This document shows positions 1-9,179 of a stretch of 64,000 nucleotides of DNA, piece by piece (position 1 is the stretch's first letter; each line of letters begins with the position of its first letter). The stretch is from Vibrio sp. qd031 (lineage in GTDB: Bacteria; Pseudomonadota; Gammaproteobacteria; Enterobacterales; Vibrionaceae): positions 806,818 to 870,817 of the forward strand of contig NZ_JXQD01000025.1 of assembly GCF_002100145.1 (NCBI RefSeq), written 5' to 3'. The translations under genes were made by a program, and so were the position numbers. The notes under the pieces were generated by a model. That model made no database searches. It saw only the letters and a program-made list of their open reading frames with translations, and was not told the DNA's origin.

Positions 1-143
1 GACAAACACACCATAATGCGATCGCCGTCTTCAATCATATTGAAATCTGCAATGGCTTGACCAGTATTGCGTCGTATGCGCTTTTGAAGCTTATTGAAGT
101 TGTATTGTTGCGCTTTCGATAGCTCAGTCTGTTGCTCTGACAT
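1..143 (-). CDS. ttcA: tRNA 2-thiocytidine biosynthesis protein TtcA, N-terminal part (partial)
   Basis: The start codon is the complement of 141-143 and the frame stays open to the window edge, giving 47 residues. They begin [16 protein letters not shown] and include [20 protein letters not shown] and [10 protein letters not shown], which align almost residue for residue with the start of E. coli TtcA, just before its SGGKDS PP-loop. TtcA is an ATP-dependent, iron-sulfur cytosolic enzyme that makes 2-thiocytidine at position 32 of some tRNAs. The catalytic parts lie outside the window. Downstream of uspE and fnr is a common position for this gene in vibrios. Identity is secure from the N-terminus alone, but intactness cannot be judged. 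Confidence 0.9.
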   Translation of the reverse strand, partial: MSEQQTELSKAQQYNFNKLQKRIRRNTGQAIADFNMIEDGDRIMVCL

Positions 144-244
144 TATGTTGTTACCTTGACTCTAAAGTTGTGCACCCGCAGCTGCGGCAAAAGTGAGTCG
201 GTATGATACGCAGAATACCTATCGAGTCCAGAAAAATTTAGGCA

Positions 245-270
245 ACAATAAGGGGAGCAAAGCTCCCCTA
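245..270 (-). terminator. Hairpin downstream of uspE
   Basis: An 8-bp GC-rich stem (AGGGGAGC / GCTCCCCT) with a 3-base loop lies 20 bp beyond the uspE stop. On the minus strand it is followed by TATTGTTG, a weak U-tract, so it may terminate uspE only partly and allow some read-through into ttcA. Confidence 0.5.
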
Positions 271-289
271 AAGTAGTGCCTTGCGTCAC

Positions 290-1234
290 TTACACACTGT
301 TAGGATCTAATGGACTGATGTATCCCTCGGGTTTGAGCGCCAAGAGATCACAATCTACCTTATCAATGACATTTTCTGCTGTGTTGCCAATAAACACCGC
401 AGACAAGCCAGAACGACCACTTGTTCCCAAAATCACTAAGCCAGCTTTCAAATCGGCGACCGACTTGGAAATCACGTCTTCTGCTAACCCTTGCTCTACA
501 CTGGTTTGCTCTTCAGGCAACCCATACTGCTGCCTAAGCTCCTTCATAGCTTTAAGGTGATGGCCTCTAACCGAGTCGGAGTACAGCGTAGGATCAAATT
601 CAGGCAATTCGACCGTAATATTGGGCGGCGTAAGTGGATAAGCGTTTACCAAGTGCGGTGTCGCATTTAAGCGCTCTGACAAATCCAGCGCCTGTTCGAC
701 CATAGCTTGATTGAGCTTTTGGTGAGACTCTTGCTCTGAGCCAACATGAACCGAAGCAACGATATGCCCATTTTCCGGCCAGTCATGATTCTTAACCAGC
801 AAAACAGGAGTAGGGCATTTACGCAAGAGGTGCCAATCGGTAGGGGTAAACAGCACAGATTCTAAAGCGGCGTGTTGCCTAGTCGCTTTTATCACAATTT
901 CATGCCCTGCCGCGTAGACTTGCCCTATGATTGCTTCGTAAGGTCGGTTATGCCAAATCACTTTAATATCTAGAGTAATGTTATTATCCAGGTATGGTTC
1001 AGCAACTTCTTTCATCCATTGTGTACGTTGGTGCACAACGCCTGCGCGCATTGCATCGCGCTCTTCACTCGACAGCATCGAGGTCATCTCATAAGAGAAA
1101 TCGTATATCGACAGGAAAAAAGTGACACTACAGGGACTTTTACTCTTGCGCCCTAATTGCATGGCCCTTGCCAATGCAGGTTGCTCATCATTATTGATGT
1201 CCGCAACCACTAAGATGTTGTTATAAATACTCAT
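290..1234 (-). CDS. uspE: Universal stress protein E (tandem Usp domains)
   Basis: The protein has 314 residues and begins MSIYNNILVVADIN, as UspE proteins do. It carries two Usp domains in tandem, roughly residues 3-150 and 155-305. The second ends with the nucleotide-loop type motif GTSGRSGLSAVFIGNTAENV. The length matches the E. coli protein (about 316). Usp proteins are cytosolic and accumulate under starvation and oxidative or envelope stress; UspE is linked to motility and aggregation in E. coli, with no enzyme activity established. It lies directly downstream of fnr in the same direction, the usual arrangement in Vibrionaceae and Enterobacteriaceae, so anaerobic co-expression is plausible. 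Confidence 0.93.
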   Translation of the reverse strand: MSIYNNILVVADINNDEQPALARAMQLGRKSKSPCSVTFFLSIYDFSYEMTSMLSSEERDAMRAGVVHQRTQWMKEVAEPYLDNNITLDIKVIWHNRPYEAIIGQVYAAGHEIVIKATRQHAALESVLFTPTDWHLLRKCPTPVLLVKNHDWPENGHIVASVHVGSEQESHQKLNQAMVEQALDLSERLNATPHLVNAYPLTPPNITVELPEFDPTLYSDSVRGHHLKAMKELRQQYGLPEEQTSVEQGLAEDVISKSVADLKAGLVILGTSGRSGLSAVFIGNTAENVIDKVDCDLLALKPEGYISPLDPNSV

Positions 1235-1327
1235 ACAGTCACCACTATGTCGTAGGATCTAGTTTAACTGTAGCTGAATAAGCGTTGAATTTTTATATGT
1301 TTAAGAAAGAAATTGGGGATTTATTGA

Positions 1328-1350
1328 AGTGACTCACTAAGTGAGCCACT
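1328..1350 (-). terminator. Hairpin after fnr
   Basis: Arms of about 10 bp (GTGGCTCACT / AGTGAGTCAC, one G-U pair) meet at almost no loop, 12 bp past the fnr stop. The U-rich tail is missing, so it is as likely a 3'-end stabilising hairpin as a terminator. Confidence 0.35.
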
Positions 1351-1361
1351 TTGATAGGGGA

Positions 1362-2111
1362 TTACGACTCTTTTGATACGCCAGCAAGAGTCATTAATGC
1401 ATCGTGATCGTTGATCGTGATGTACTTGCCTTTTACCAACAGTATGTCGGCTTTTTGGAAACGACCAAGTAATCGGCTAATGGTTTCTACCGTCAAACCA
1501 AGATAGTTGCCAATATCACCGCGCGTCATAGTAAGACGGAACTCACGCGGACTGAAACCACGTTGAGAAAAACGCTCTGACAAATTATACAAAAACGCGG
1601 CAAGACGCTCTTCAGCGTTTTTCTTAGACAGCAGCAAGATCATATCTTGATCGCCTTTGATTTCATTACTCATCAATCGCATGATTTGCTGACGTAACTT
1701 AGGCATTTTGCCTGAAAGATCGTCTAGAATTTCGTATGGGATTTCACACACCATTGAGGTTTCCAGCGCTTGCGCGAAACTTGGGTGTTTGTTTTGATTG
1801 ATTGCATCAAACCCTACCAAATCGCCTGCAAGATGGAACGCTGTGATTTGCTCATCGCCTTGCTCGGTGATGGTGTAGCTTTTGATGGTTCCTGAACGAA
1901 TAGCGTACAGGGATTTCAGCTCGTCGCCGGCTTTAAACAGCTCTTGGCTCTTCTGAATTGGTTTTTTGCGCTCAATAATTTGGTCGAGTTGATCCAACTC
2001 GCTGTCACTTAACGTGAAAGGGATACAAAGTTGAGAGATGCTGCAATCTTGACAGTGGATGGCACAGCCACCTGATTGTACGCGATTTGTTGCCGGTTTT
2101 TCTGAAATCAT
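1362..2111 (-). CDS. fnr: Oxygen-sensing transcriptional regulator FNR
   Basis: The protein has 249 residues. The N-terminal cysteines Cys20, Cys23 and Cys29, with Cys122, match the four ligands of the oxygen-labile [4Fe-4S] cluster of E. coli FNR; Cys16 is the extra non-essential one. A cyclic-nucleotide-binding-like beta-roll follows, then a dimer helix and a C-terminal helix-turn-helix containing [20 protein letters not shown], whose E..SR residues read TTGAT half-sites. FNR dimerises without oxygen and switches genes for anaerobic respiration, here very likely including the neighbouring cbb3 genes. An FNR-type box 16-29 bp upstream of the start suggests autoregulation. All key residues are present. 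Confidence 0.97.
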   Translation of the reverse strand: MISEKPATNRVQSGGCAIHCQDCSISQLCIPFTLSDSELDQLDQIIERKKPIQKSQELFKAGDELKSLYAIRSGTIKSYTITEQGDEQITAFHLAGDLVGFDAINQNKHPSFAQALETSMVCEIPYEILDDLSGKMPKLRQQIMRLMSNEIKGDQDMILLLSKKNAEERLAAFLYNLSERFSQRGFSPREFRLTMTRGDIGNYLGLTVETISRLLGRFQKADILLVKGKYITINDHDALMTLAGVSKES

Positions 2112-2126
2112 AGTACTAACTGATAA

Positions 2127-2140
2127 TTGATGTACGTCAA
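2127..2140 (-). promoter_or_regulatory. FNR box upstream of fnr
   Basis: TTGAT-gtac-GTCAA matches the FNR consensus TTGAT-N4-ATCAA with one mismatch. It lies 16-29 bp before the fnr start codon, where a bound dimer would overlap the promoter or initial transcribed region. This fits the negative autoregulation known for E. coli fnr; the repression itself is inferred. Confidence 0.65.
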
Positions 2141-2223
2141 TATTTTACCAAACTAAATAAAAAATGGATAGGTTTTTAACTTAAGAGCACCAGAACAGAG
2201 CAGGAAATTGCTAAAAACAGCGG

Positions 2224-2874
2224 TTAAATCACACCGTTGAGTGAGGTATAAAGACCCAACAAGATAAGAAATATGCCACCAGTTTTACGTACCCATGACG
2301 ACGAAGTGAGCTTATGCACGTATTGCGCAAAAAACGCAAGAGACAACATTGCAGGCAACGTGCCTATCCCAAACGCTAACATTGTTTGAGCGCCACCACT
2401 AGCACTGCCCGACATCGCAGCCCAGCTCAACATCGAATAAACCAACCCACAAGGCAGCCATCCCCACAACATACCCAGCGGAAGTGCATAGATAGAATGT
2501 TTGAGTGGCAACAAGCGTTGAGCTAGCGGGGATAGCAGGCGCCACAGTCCACGACCGGCTTTTTCGATGACTGAGATGCCTCTGTACCAACCCGCAATAT
2601 ACAAGCCTAATAGAACCATTAAAATGCCCGCAAAGACCCGAAGTATGTTGAGCGCTTGGTTCCAACCACTTAGCTCTACCGAGCTTGCAACAGCGCCACC
2701 GATGAGAGCGCCAAATAGCGAATAGCTAAATAACCGACCCACGCTGTATAGAAAGAGCGCGACTGGTTTTTGAGTGGTGGCTGCGAGCGCTGTTGAGATA
2801 CCACCACACATAGCGACACAGTGTGTAGTACCAAAGAGTCCAACCGCAAACGCGCCTGCTAAATCAAGGTCCAT
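2224..2874 (-). CDS. Sulfite exporter TauE/SafE family membrane protein of the cbb3 cluster
   Basis: The protein has 216 residues and about six hydrophobic segments. It begins MDLDLAGAFAVGLFGTTHC, followed by CGGISTAL; the HCVAMCGG motif with its His and Cys residues typifies the small TauE/SafE-like proteins encoded at the end of ccoGHIS operons. Members near cbb3 genes have been proposed to help copper delivery or cytochrome assembly; the substrate is not established and 'sulfite exporter' is only a family label. Its ATG overlaps the ccoS stop by one base (TAATG), implying translational coupling. Family membership is clear, the exact role is not. Confidence 0.85.
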   Translation of the reverse strand: MDLDLAGAFAVGLFGTTHCVAMCGGISTALAATTQKPVALFLYSVGRLFSYSLFGALIGGAVASSVELSGWNQALNILRVFAGILMVLLGLYIAGWYRGISVIEKAGRGLWRLLSPLAQRLLPLKHSIYALPLGMLWGWLPCGLVYSMLSWAAMSGSASGGAQTMLAFGIGTLPAMLSLAFFAQYVHKLTSSSWVRKTGGIFLILLGLYTSLNGVI

Positions 2875-3029
2875 TAAGGTTGTTTTTTCTCGTCATCTTC
2901 AAACAAAATGTTATGTCCTTGACGATCAAGGTCTTCGAATTGCTCTGATTTAACTGCCCAAAGGAATACTCCGACAGCAACGGCTACTAATACTATTGCA
3001 ATAGGAATGAGGATGTAGAGACTTTCCAT
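2874..3029 (-). CDS. ccoS: cbb3-type cytochrome oxidase assembly protein CcoS
   Basis: This is a 51-residue protein. It begins MESLYILIPIAIVLVAVAVG, forming a single membrane span, followed by FLWAVKSEQFEDLDRQG; the W(A/S)(V/I)KSGQFDDLD-like motif is diagnostic of CcoS/FixS. It is a single-pass inner-membrane factor needed, in Rhodobacter, to insert cofactors into the cbb3 oxidase. The start overlaps the ccoI stop by one base and the stop overlaps the next start by one base, so ccoI-ccoS-tauE are coupled. Confidence 0.95.
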   Translation of the reverse strand: MESLYILIPIAIVLVAVAVGVFLWAVKSEQFEDLDRQGHNILFEDDEKKQP

Positions 3030-5386
3030 TACTTCAATAACCTCAATGAATTAGTAACAACAATCAGCGAACTTGCCGACATACCTACGACCGCAATGTA
3101 TGGCGCGACTAGCCCCATAACGGCAAGCGGCAAAATAATGAGGTTATACCCCAATGCCCACGCCAAGTTTTCACGGATAATACGACGTGTCTTTAACGCA
3201 ATGGTACGCCCACTGAGTATCTTTTCAAGCTTATCGCCCAGCAATACCATATCGGCTGAGGTTTTTGCGATGTCGGTACCACTGCCCATAGCCACCGACA
3301 GGTGAGCACCACTTAATGTTGGCGCATCGTTGATACCATCACCGACCATTAGTGTCACATCATCTGTAGGCAACTGTCGTAGATACTCAAGTTTTTGTTG
3401 CGGCTTGGCTTCACTCACAACCGCAGCTATCCCAACTTCGTGAGCAACTTGCTGGGCATTTTGTTCAATATCTCCGGTCAATAACGTTACTTTAATCCCT
3501 AGCGATTGGAGTTGAGCGACAAAGTCAGCACTTTGCTCTCTCACAGGATCGCTGTAATGGAAGCGTGCTATGAGGCGACCATTGCACGACAGGTATATTA
3601 CCGAGGGGTCGCTTTGGTGTTCGCCATTTAGAACAAACGCCATAGAGCCAATGCGATACTCGTGCTCACCTATGATCCCTTTTACCCCGCTACCAACCAC
3701 ATTTTCCACTTCGTCAAATTTGACTTGGCTTCCAAAGGCGGTGAACGCTTTAGAAATAGGGTGATTAGCATGACGTTCTAGCTCACTTGCAAGCGCAATC
3801 ACTTGTTGCTCTGAGAATTCGCCCACTGACTCGATCTTAGAGATAGTAAATTCCCCATGGGTCAGTGTGCCGGTTTTATCAACAACGACGTGGTTCACTT
3901 TACAAAGCGTTTCTATAACGTGCGACTTTCTCATCAACAACCCTTGGCGCCCAAGTTGAGAGGCGCCGCAGGTAAGAGCGGTGGGTGTTGCCAAAGATAA
4001 TGCACAGGGGCAGGTGGCAACAAGCACCGACAGCATTATCCAAAATGCGTCATCAGAACCATTTATGGTCCAATACGTGTACGTTAATGCAGATATAACT
4101 AATATCACGGCGACAAAGTAACGAGCGACGACATCGGCCACTTCAGCAATCTTAGGTTTGGTATATTGAGCTTCGTCTTGAAGGCGAACAATATTGGAAA
4201 GTACGCTGTCATTTCGTGACGCTGTCACTTCAAGTTCAATGACGCTTTCACCGTTTACTGAACCTGCAAATACAGGGTCTCCGAAGGCTTTCTTTACAGG
4301 AATCGATTCACCGGTCAGCATCGATTCGTTAACATGTGCAACCGGGGATAACGACGCACCGTCAGCGGGAATATGCTCTCCTGGTAATACTCGCAACTTG
4401 TCTCCAACTTGCAAACTTTTCACTGGCACTTGTTCACCATCAATGGTGGTTGCCAATGTGGGGACGAGCTTGAGAAGGTTTGCACTGGCTGCAGCCGCTT
4501 TTCGTCTTGCACGCATCTCCAAAAACCGACCCAGCAACAAAAAGAAGGTAAACATCGAGATCGATTCAAAAAAGACTTCGCCTTGCTGTGTCACTGTTGC
4601 CCACAAACTTGCAACGTACGCAAAGATAAGTGCCAGTGATACGGGCACATCCATCCCCAACGTCCGTCCTTTTAGACTGCGATAAGCGTTAATATAAAAA
4701 GGCAGTGCCGAATAGAGTAGGACAGGCGTGGCAAAGATTAAGCTCACAACCCTAAAGTAGTGCTTAAACTCTGGCTCAAGGCTACCAAAGACTTCTAAGT
4801 ATAATGCCACCGCCAGCATCATAACTTGCATCGTTGCAAGCCCTGCAATACCTAATCGGTATAGGTATTGCTTCATACTGTTATGGTAATCGCGCTCTTG
4901 AGCATCAGCTTCAAAGGGAGCGGCTTTATAGCCAATTTGGTGTAGAGCCGTGAGTATTTCACTCAGCTCAATGGCATCGTCTTGCCACTCAACCATGGCA
5001 CGATGAGTCGACGTATTTACACGAATAGACGCAATGCCTGGCTTTTGATTGAGCTGTTTCTCTATTAACCAGGCACAGGCCGCGCAAGACACACCTTCTA
5101 ACGATAGCGTTGTTTTTAACACGCCATCTTGGTGCTGCACGAACTCGGCTTGAACGTCTTTATTGTCATAAAGTGACAACTCAACAAGCTCTTTGGGAAC
5201 TAAGTCGACACGCTCTGCAGACTCTGTGCGGTACTGATAGTAGGACGTTAGACCACTTTCAACGATAGTGGACGCAACGGCTTCGCAGCCCACGCAACAC
5301 ATCTCGCGATCTTCACCCAATATTTCTACATGAAAATCACTGCCTGCGGGGACATCTTCCCCGCAGTGATAACACTCTTTTGTCAT
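3029..5386 (-). CDS. ccoI: Copper-translocating P1B-type ATPase CcoI for cbb3 oxidase maturation
   Basis: The protein has 785 residues. An N-terminal Cys-rich zinc-ribbon-like segment (CYHCGED, CCVGCEA) is followed by a heavy-metal-associated domain with SCAACAW near residue 102. Then come the membrane helices, the actuator loop with LTGES, the metal-binding CPC (TCPCALSLATP), the phosphorylated DKTGTLTHG and the hinge GDGINDAP. The N-terminal extension plus CPC identifies CcoI/FixI rather than the general exporter CopA. In Rhodobacter and others CcoI exports copper to the periplasm for the CuB site of CcoN. It lies 3 bp after ccoH and overlaps ccoS by one base. An exact matS motif lies inside this gene at 4216-4228. 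Confidence 0.95.
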   Translation of the reverse strand: MTKECYHCGEDVPAGSDFHVEILGEDREMCCVGCEAVASTIVESGLTSYYQYRTESAERVDLVPKELVELSLYDNKDVQAEFVQHQDGVLKTTLSLEGVSCAACAWLIEKQLNQKPGIASIRVNTSTHRAMVEWQDDAIELSEILTALHQIGYKAAPFEADAQERDYHNSMKQYLYRLGIAGLATMQVMMLAVALYLEVFGSLEPEFKHYFRVVSLIFATPVLLYSALPFYINAYRSLKGRTLGMDVPVSLALIFAYVASLWATVTQQGEVFFESISMFTFFLLLGRFLEMRARRKAAAASANLLKLVPTLATTIDGEQVPVKSLQVGDKLRVLPGEHIPADGASLSPVAHVNESMLTGESIPVKKAFGDPVFAGSVNGESVIELEVTASRNDSVLSNIVRLQDEAQYTKPKIAEVADVVARYFVAVILVISALTYTYWTINGSDDAFWIMLSVLVATCPCALSLATPTALTCGASQLGRQGLLMRKSHVIETLCKVNHVVVDKTGTLTHGEFTISKIESVGEFSEQQVIALASELERHANHPISKAFTAFGSQVKFDEVENVVGSGVKGIIGEHEYRIGSMAFVLNGEHQSDPSVIYLSCNGRLIARFHYSDPVREQSADFVAQLQSLGIKVTLLTGDIEQNAQQVAHEVGIAAVVSEAKPQQKLEYLRQLPTDDVTLMVGDGINDAPTLSGAHLSVAMGSGTDIAKTSADMVLLGDKLEKILSGRTIALKTRRIIRENLAWALGYNLIILPLAVMGLVAPYIAVVGMSASSLIVVTNSLRLLK
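4216..4228. other. matS site (MatP binding motif)
   Basis: GTGACGCTGTCAC matches GTGACRNYGTCAC at every position. It lies inside ccoI. E. coli MatP binds this motif only in the Ter macrodomain. Three more exact copies occur in this window and matP itself is encoded here. Confidence 0.75.
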
Positions 5387-5389
5387 TGC

Positions 5390-5869
5390 CTAGTTTGCCA
5401 GTGGCGTAAATTCAGAAGTAGGGAAGCTAACACGCCCCTGAATTAACCATTCATGGTTGTGTGGAGACAGTTCAATGAACCATGGACCGTCAATATCCTG
5501 TGTCAGCGCTAAACGATACTCACCATTTGCGCTGGCACTGACCAACTCGTTAAAGTCTCTGTCTGCCAGTGTACGGTGTGTCACAGTAACATTGAGCGCG
5601 GGGTAGTGTTCTAGATCGCCTTTATTAAACAAGATGATAATTGCCCCATCACTACTTTTGATTTGTGCAGATAGGTTAAGTTCATTGGCTACGCGAACTT
5701 TGGAGATATCGACATTAATGCCTTTACCTTTTTTATAGTAATCCTCAGCAACGAGTGACACTGAATTTTGGGAGAAGATAAACACGGTATATAAAGTCCC
5801 AACCACCACCGTCAGCGGCAGTGCAATAAGAAACCAGGGCCAAAACTGCTTATACCAAGGCTGTACCAT
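5390..5869 (-). CDS. ccoH: FixH/CcoH family cbb3 oxidase assembly protein
   Basis: The protein has 159 residues. One membrane helix (residues about 9-33) follows a short cytoplasmic start, and a periplasmic beta-rich domain follows with the FixH-typical VAEDYYKKGKGIN. FixH/CcoH is tied to assembly and stability of the cbb3 oxidase and works with CcoI. It sits 3 bp upstream of ccoI and is separated from ccoP by a terminator-like hairpin, so it probably begins the ccoH-I-S-tauE operon. The promoter would lie in 5870-5915. Confidence 0.9.
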   Translation of the reverse strand: MVQPWYKQFWPWFLIALPLTVVVGTLYTVFIFSQNSVSLVAEDYYKKGKGINVDISKVRVANELNLSAQIKSSDGAIIILFNKGDLEHYPALNVTVTHRTLADRDFNELVSASANGEYRLALTQDIDGPWFIELSPHNHEWLIQGRVSFPTSEFTPLAN

Positions 5870-5913
5870 AAAAAAGTTCTCTTAAGTTTAATTTGTAATG
5901 AAGTGTGTAGAGT

Positions 5914-5946
5914 AGGGAAAAGACAGCCCCTAGAGAAGGGGCTGTT
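5914..5946 (-). terminator. Terminator between ccoP and ccoH
   Basis: An 8-bp stem, ACAGCCCC / GGGGCTGT, with a 7-base loop is followed on the minus strand by CTTTTCCC. It lies 13 bp past the ccoP stop and would separate the structural operon ccoNOQP from the assembly genes ccoHIS, perhaps incompletely. Confidence 0.7.
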
Positions 5947-5958
5947 AATATCGTTTTA

Positions 5959-6939
5959 CTATTTTGTTTCTTGGTTGCTAAGATTCCAGACATAAGCAGA
6001 GAGAAGCTGAACTTTCTCTTCACCTAAAATGTCTTTCCAAGCGGGCATGACGCCTGAGCGGCCGTAGGCAACGGTTTGTGTTACTTCAGCGCGTGAATCA
6101 CCAAACAACCAAATGTTGTCTGTAAGATCAGGTGCGCCAACAGATGGGTTACCCTTACCGTCGGTACCATGACACGCGGCACATACCGCAAACTTCGCTT
6201 TACCTGCTGCGGCTTCACGCGCATTCACCTTACGCCCAGAAAGGCTTAGGGTGTAGCTCACCACTTCACGAACACCGTCTTCGCCAAGTACGTCATTCCA
6301 CGCTGGCATTTGACCAATGCGGCCTTCCATGATCGTTGTTTTGATCGCGGCAGGCTCACCACCATATAACCAAGCGGCATCCGCTAGGTTAGGGAAGCCT
6401 TTCTGGCCACGTGCATCCGAACCATGACATTGCGAACAGTTTTGTAGGAAAAGGCGTTGGCCAACTTTAATCGCTTCTTCGTTCTCTGCAATCGCAGGGA
6501 TAGAGCGGAAAGTTGTACCATCTTCTTCATACGCTAAGCGCTTAAATGCTTCACCAAAATAGGCTTCGGCATCATCAAGTTCTTTGGCATACTTATTAAG
6601 CGTCTTTTCACTTTGGGAACGTGCAATCGATGCACGGGACTGTTCAATGTTAGATACGGTTTGATCCGAACTTGTCCACCCCAGTAGGCCAGGGAAGTTG
6701 CCCATACCTGGGAACAGCAAAAGATAGACAACCGCAAATACACCTGTACTAAAGAACAAGTATGTCCACCATTTAGGCAGTGGGTTGTTAAGCTCACGAA
6801 TACCATCGTATTCGTGGCCCATATCTTCACCGTCTTTCACTCCCATGTCGTCTTTAAGACACCACACAAGTATGGCAAACACACCGATCAGACAGACCGC
6901 GGTGATGATGATGACCCATAAACTCCAAAATGTAGTCAT
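5959..6939 (-). CDS. ccoP: cbb3-type cytochrome c oxidase subunit III, dihaem CcoP
   Basis: The protein has 326 residues. Two N-terminal membrane segments (about 8-28 and 57-76) precede a periplasmic region with two class I cytochrome c domains. Haem-binding CXXCH motifs are CSQCH (168-172) and CAACH (253-257), with axial methionines probably in MPAWNDVLG and MPAWKDILG. CcoP passes electrons from soluble cytochrome c to CcoO and CcoN. Its ATG overlaps the ccoQ stop by four bases (ATGA), so translation is coupled. All expected motifs are intact. Confidence 0.97.
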   Translation of the reverse strand: MTTFWSLWVIIITAVCLIGVFAILVWCLKDDMGVKDGEDMGHEYDGIRELNNPLPKWWTYLFFSTGVFAVVYLLLFPGMGNFPGLLGWTSSDQTVSNIEQSRASIARSQSEKTLNKYAKELDDAEAYFGEAFKRLAYEEDGTTFRSIPAIAENEEAIKVGQRLFLQNCSQCHGSDARGQKGFPNLADAAWLYGGEPAAIKTTIMEGRIGQMPAWNDVLGEDGVREVVSYTLSLSGRKVNAREAAAGKAKFAVCAACHGTDGKGNPSVGAPDLTDNIWLFGDSRAEVTQTVAYGRSGVMPAWKDILGEEKVQLLSAYVWNLSNQETK

Positions 6940-7109
6940 TTGTTATCTTCTCCCTGATTTTCCGATGATTGCTGCTCATCTGCAAACACTAGATTGGCGT
7001 CTTCTTCAAATCGCGCTTTGCGCTTTTTGCCGTAAGCCCACCAGACAATGCCGAAGAAGCTAACAAAAAGAAGGACAGTCCAAATACTGTGAATAGTTCC
7101 AATATCCAT
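6936..7109 (-). CDS. ccoQ: cbb3-type cytochrome oxidase subunit CcoQ
   Basis: This is a 57-residue protein. It begins MDIGTIHSIWTVLLFVSFFG, a single membrane span, then IVWWAYGKKRKARFEEDA, matching the CcoQ/FixQ family signature (WWAY followed by basic residues). The acidic tail is cytoplasmic. CcoQ stabilises the core complex, notably the CcoP interaction, in Rhodobacter. It sits 9 bp after ccoO and overlaps ccoP by four bases. The start has a good SD (AAGGAGCG region just upstream). Confidence 0.95.
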   Translation of the reverse strand: MDIGTIHSIWTVLLFVSFFGIVWWAYGKKRKARFEEDANLVFADEQQSSENQGEDNK

Positions 7110-7118
7110 AGTCGCTCC

Positions 7119-7739
7119 TTATTTCATCGCGTGGCCAAGAGATTGAAGATAAGCAATGATGGCATCCATCTCTGTTTTACCTTCTACGTCTGACTTCGCG
7201 TTAGCGATCTGTTCGTCAGTGTAAGGAACACCAAACTGATTCTTGAATACTTCAAGCTTCTGCTGGGTCAACTTACCGTCTAAAACATTTTCTTCCAACC
7301 ACGGGAAGCCAGGCATGTTTGACTCTGGTACCAGTTCACGTGGGTCGATCAAGTGAACACGGTGCCATTCGTCAGAATAACGTCCACCGACACGAGCCAG
7401 ATCTGGTCCAGTACGCTTAGAGCCCCAAAGGAATGGGTGTTCCCAAACACTCTCGCCCGCTACAGAGTAGTGGCCGTATCGTTCTGTCTCAGAACGGAAA
7501 GGACGGATCATCTGGCTGTGACATACGTTACAACCTTCACGAATGTAAACATCGCGACCTTCCATTTCGAGAGCGGAATAAACACGAAGATTATCCACAG
7601 GCTCGGTGGTTTGCTTTTGGAAAATCAATGGTGTGATTTCAACCAAAGCACCAAAGCTGATTGCAATGATGATCAAAATAGCCAGCAAGCCGACGTTTTT
7701 CTCGACGATCTCGTGGCGGTTATTTGAATTATTTGCCAT
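7119..7739 (-). CDS. ccoO: cbb3-type cytochrome c oxidase subunit II, monohaem CcoO
   Basis: The protein has 206 residues. One N-terminal membrane anchor (about 17-38) is followed by a periplasmic cytochrome c domain with haem site CNVCH (70-74) in [15 protein letters not shown], which is nearly invariant in CcoO. The likely axial methionine is in [10 protein letters not shown]. It receives electrons from CcoP and hands them to the low-spin haem b of CcoN. It lies 12 bp after ccoN in the same operon. Confidence 0.97.
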   Translation of the reverse strand: MANNSNNRHEIVEKNVGLLAILIIIAISFGALVEITPLIFQKQTTEPVDNLRVYSALEMEGRDVYIREGCNVCHSQMIRPFRSETERYGHYSVAGESVWEHPFLWGSKRTGPDLARVGGRYSDEWHRVHLIDPRELVPESNMPGFPWLEENVLDGKLTQQKLEVFKNQFGVPYTDEQIANAKSDVEGKTEMDAIIAYLQSLGHAMK

Positions 7740-7751
7740 GTTGCTCTCTCC

Positions 7752-9179
7752 TTACGCCGGTTGTGGAATAGCTTTTAGGCTATTTTTCGGAGCTGCGATG
7801 GTCTTGTAGGTGTTGTACGCCATTAAGAACATGCCAGCTAGGAAAATAAATCCGCCAATAAAGCGAACCGTGTAATACGGGTAAGAAGCTTGTACTGATT
7901 CAACAAAGCTATAAGTCAACGTACCGTCGGCATTTACTGCGCGCCACATCAGACCCTGCATAACGCCAGAGATCCACATCGCCACGATATAAAGCACTGT
8001 ACCGATAGTGGCTAGCCAGAAGTGCACGTTGATTAGGCTAACGGAGTACATACGTTCTTGACCGAATAGGCGAGGCACTAAGTGGTACACAGAACCGATA
8101 GATACCATGGCTACCCAACCCAATGCGCCAGAGTGTACGTGACCTATGGTCCAATCCGTGTAGTGAGAAAGTGCGTTCACCGTCTTGATTGACATCATTG
8201 GACCTTCAAAGGTCGACATGCCGTAGAAAGACAGTGACACGATGAGGAATCGAAGAATTGGATCATAACGGAGTTTATGCCATGCGCCAGACAGCGTCAT
8301 AATACCGTTGATCATGCCACCCCAAGACGGAGCGAACAGAACCAAAGACATCACCATACCTAATGACTGTGTCCAGTCAGGTAGTGCTGTGTAGTGCAGG
8401 TGGTGAGGACCCGCCCAGATGTAAAGGGAAACCAATGCCCAGAAGTGAACAATGGATAAACGGTATGAATAAACTGGACGCTCAGCCTGCTTGGGTACGA
8501 AATAGTACATCATGCCAAGGAAACCCGCAGTAAGTAGGAAACCCACAGCGTTGTGGCCATACCACCATTGGACCATCGCATCCACAGCACCAGAGTAAAT
8601 AGAATATGATTTACCTAATGACACAGGTACCGCCATGCTATTTACAATATGCAACACAGCAACAGTAAGGATAAACGCACCGAAGAACCAGTTTGCGACA
8701 TAAATGTGCGAAGTTTTTCGTTTAATTAGTGTTCCGAAGAACACCACCGCGTATGAAACCCATACCAATGCAATTGCGATATCGATTGGCCACTCAAGTT
8801 CCGCATACTCTTTACCAGAAGTGAAACCGAGGGGTAGGGTGATTGCTGCCGCTAGGATGATGGCTTGCCATCCCCAGAACGTAAAGGCAACCAGTGGACC
8901 ACCAAATAGGCGGGTTTGACAGGTTCTTTGCACCACATAGTAAGAGGTGGCAAAAAGGGCACTAGTACCAAACGCGAAAATCACTGCATTGGTATGCAGT
9001 GGACGCAATCGGCTGTAAGTTAACCACGGCGTATCAAAGTTGAGCTGTGGCCATACGAGTTGAGCGGCGATTAAACACCCAACTGCCATTCCGACAATAC
9101 CCCACAAAATGGTGACAAGGGTAAATTGACGTACGACAGTATAGTTGTAGCTTTGTTCAAGCTGCGCTTCTTGGCTCAT
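7752..9179 (-). CDS. ccoN: cbb3-type cytochrome c oxidase catalytic subunit I, CcoN
   Basis: The protein has 475 residues with 12 predicted helices. It is the haem-copper oxidase subunit holding low-spin haem b, high-spin haem b3 and CuB; histidine-bearing segments such as [19 protein letters not shown] and [14 protein letters not shown] are those of CcoN. The complex reduces oxygen to water with very high affinity and pumps protons. An ATG six bases upstream (9185) is in frame, but GGAAG is one base from it and seven from the ATG at 9179, so 9179 is preferred. It heads ccoN-O-Q-P. Confidence 0.97.
   Translation of the reverse strand: MSQEAQLEQSYNYTVVRQFTLVTILWGIVGMAVGCLIAAQLVWPQLNFDTPWLTYSRLRPLHTNAVIFAFGTSALFATSYYVVQRTCQTRLFGGPLVAFTFWGWQAIILAAAITLPLGFTSGKEYAELEWPIDIAIALVWVSYAVVFFGTLIKRKTSHIYVANWFFGAFILTVAVLHIVNSMAVPVSLGKSYSIYSGAVDAMVQWWYGHNAVGFLLTAGFLGMMYYFVPKQAERPVYSYRLSIVHFWALVSLYIWAGPHHLHYTALPDWTQSLGMVMSLVLFAPSWGGMINGIMTLSGAWHKLRYDPILRFLIVSLSFYGMSTFEGPMMSIKTVNALSHYTDWTIGHVHSGALGWVAMVSIGSVYHLVPRLFGQERMYSVSLINVHFWLATIGTVLYIVAMWISGVMQGLMWRAVNADGTLTYSFVESVQASYPYYTVRFIGGFIFLAGMFLMAYNTYKTIAAPKNSLKAIPQPA

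Noticed and set aside
4194..4685. 163-codon plus-strand frame
   Set aside because: It is the shadow of ccoI, whose protein is complete with all P-type ATPase motifs.
7353..7809. Overlapping plus-strand frames
   Set aside because: They are antisense to ccoO and the end of ccoN, both intact and clearly coding.
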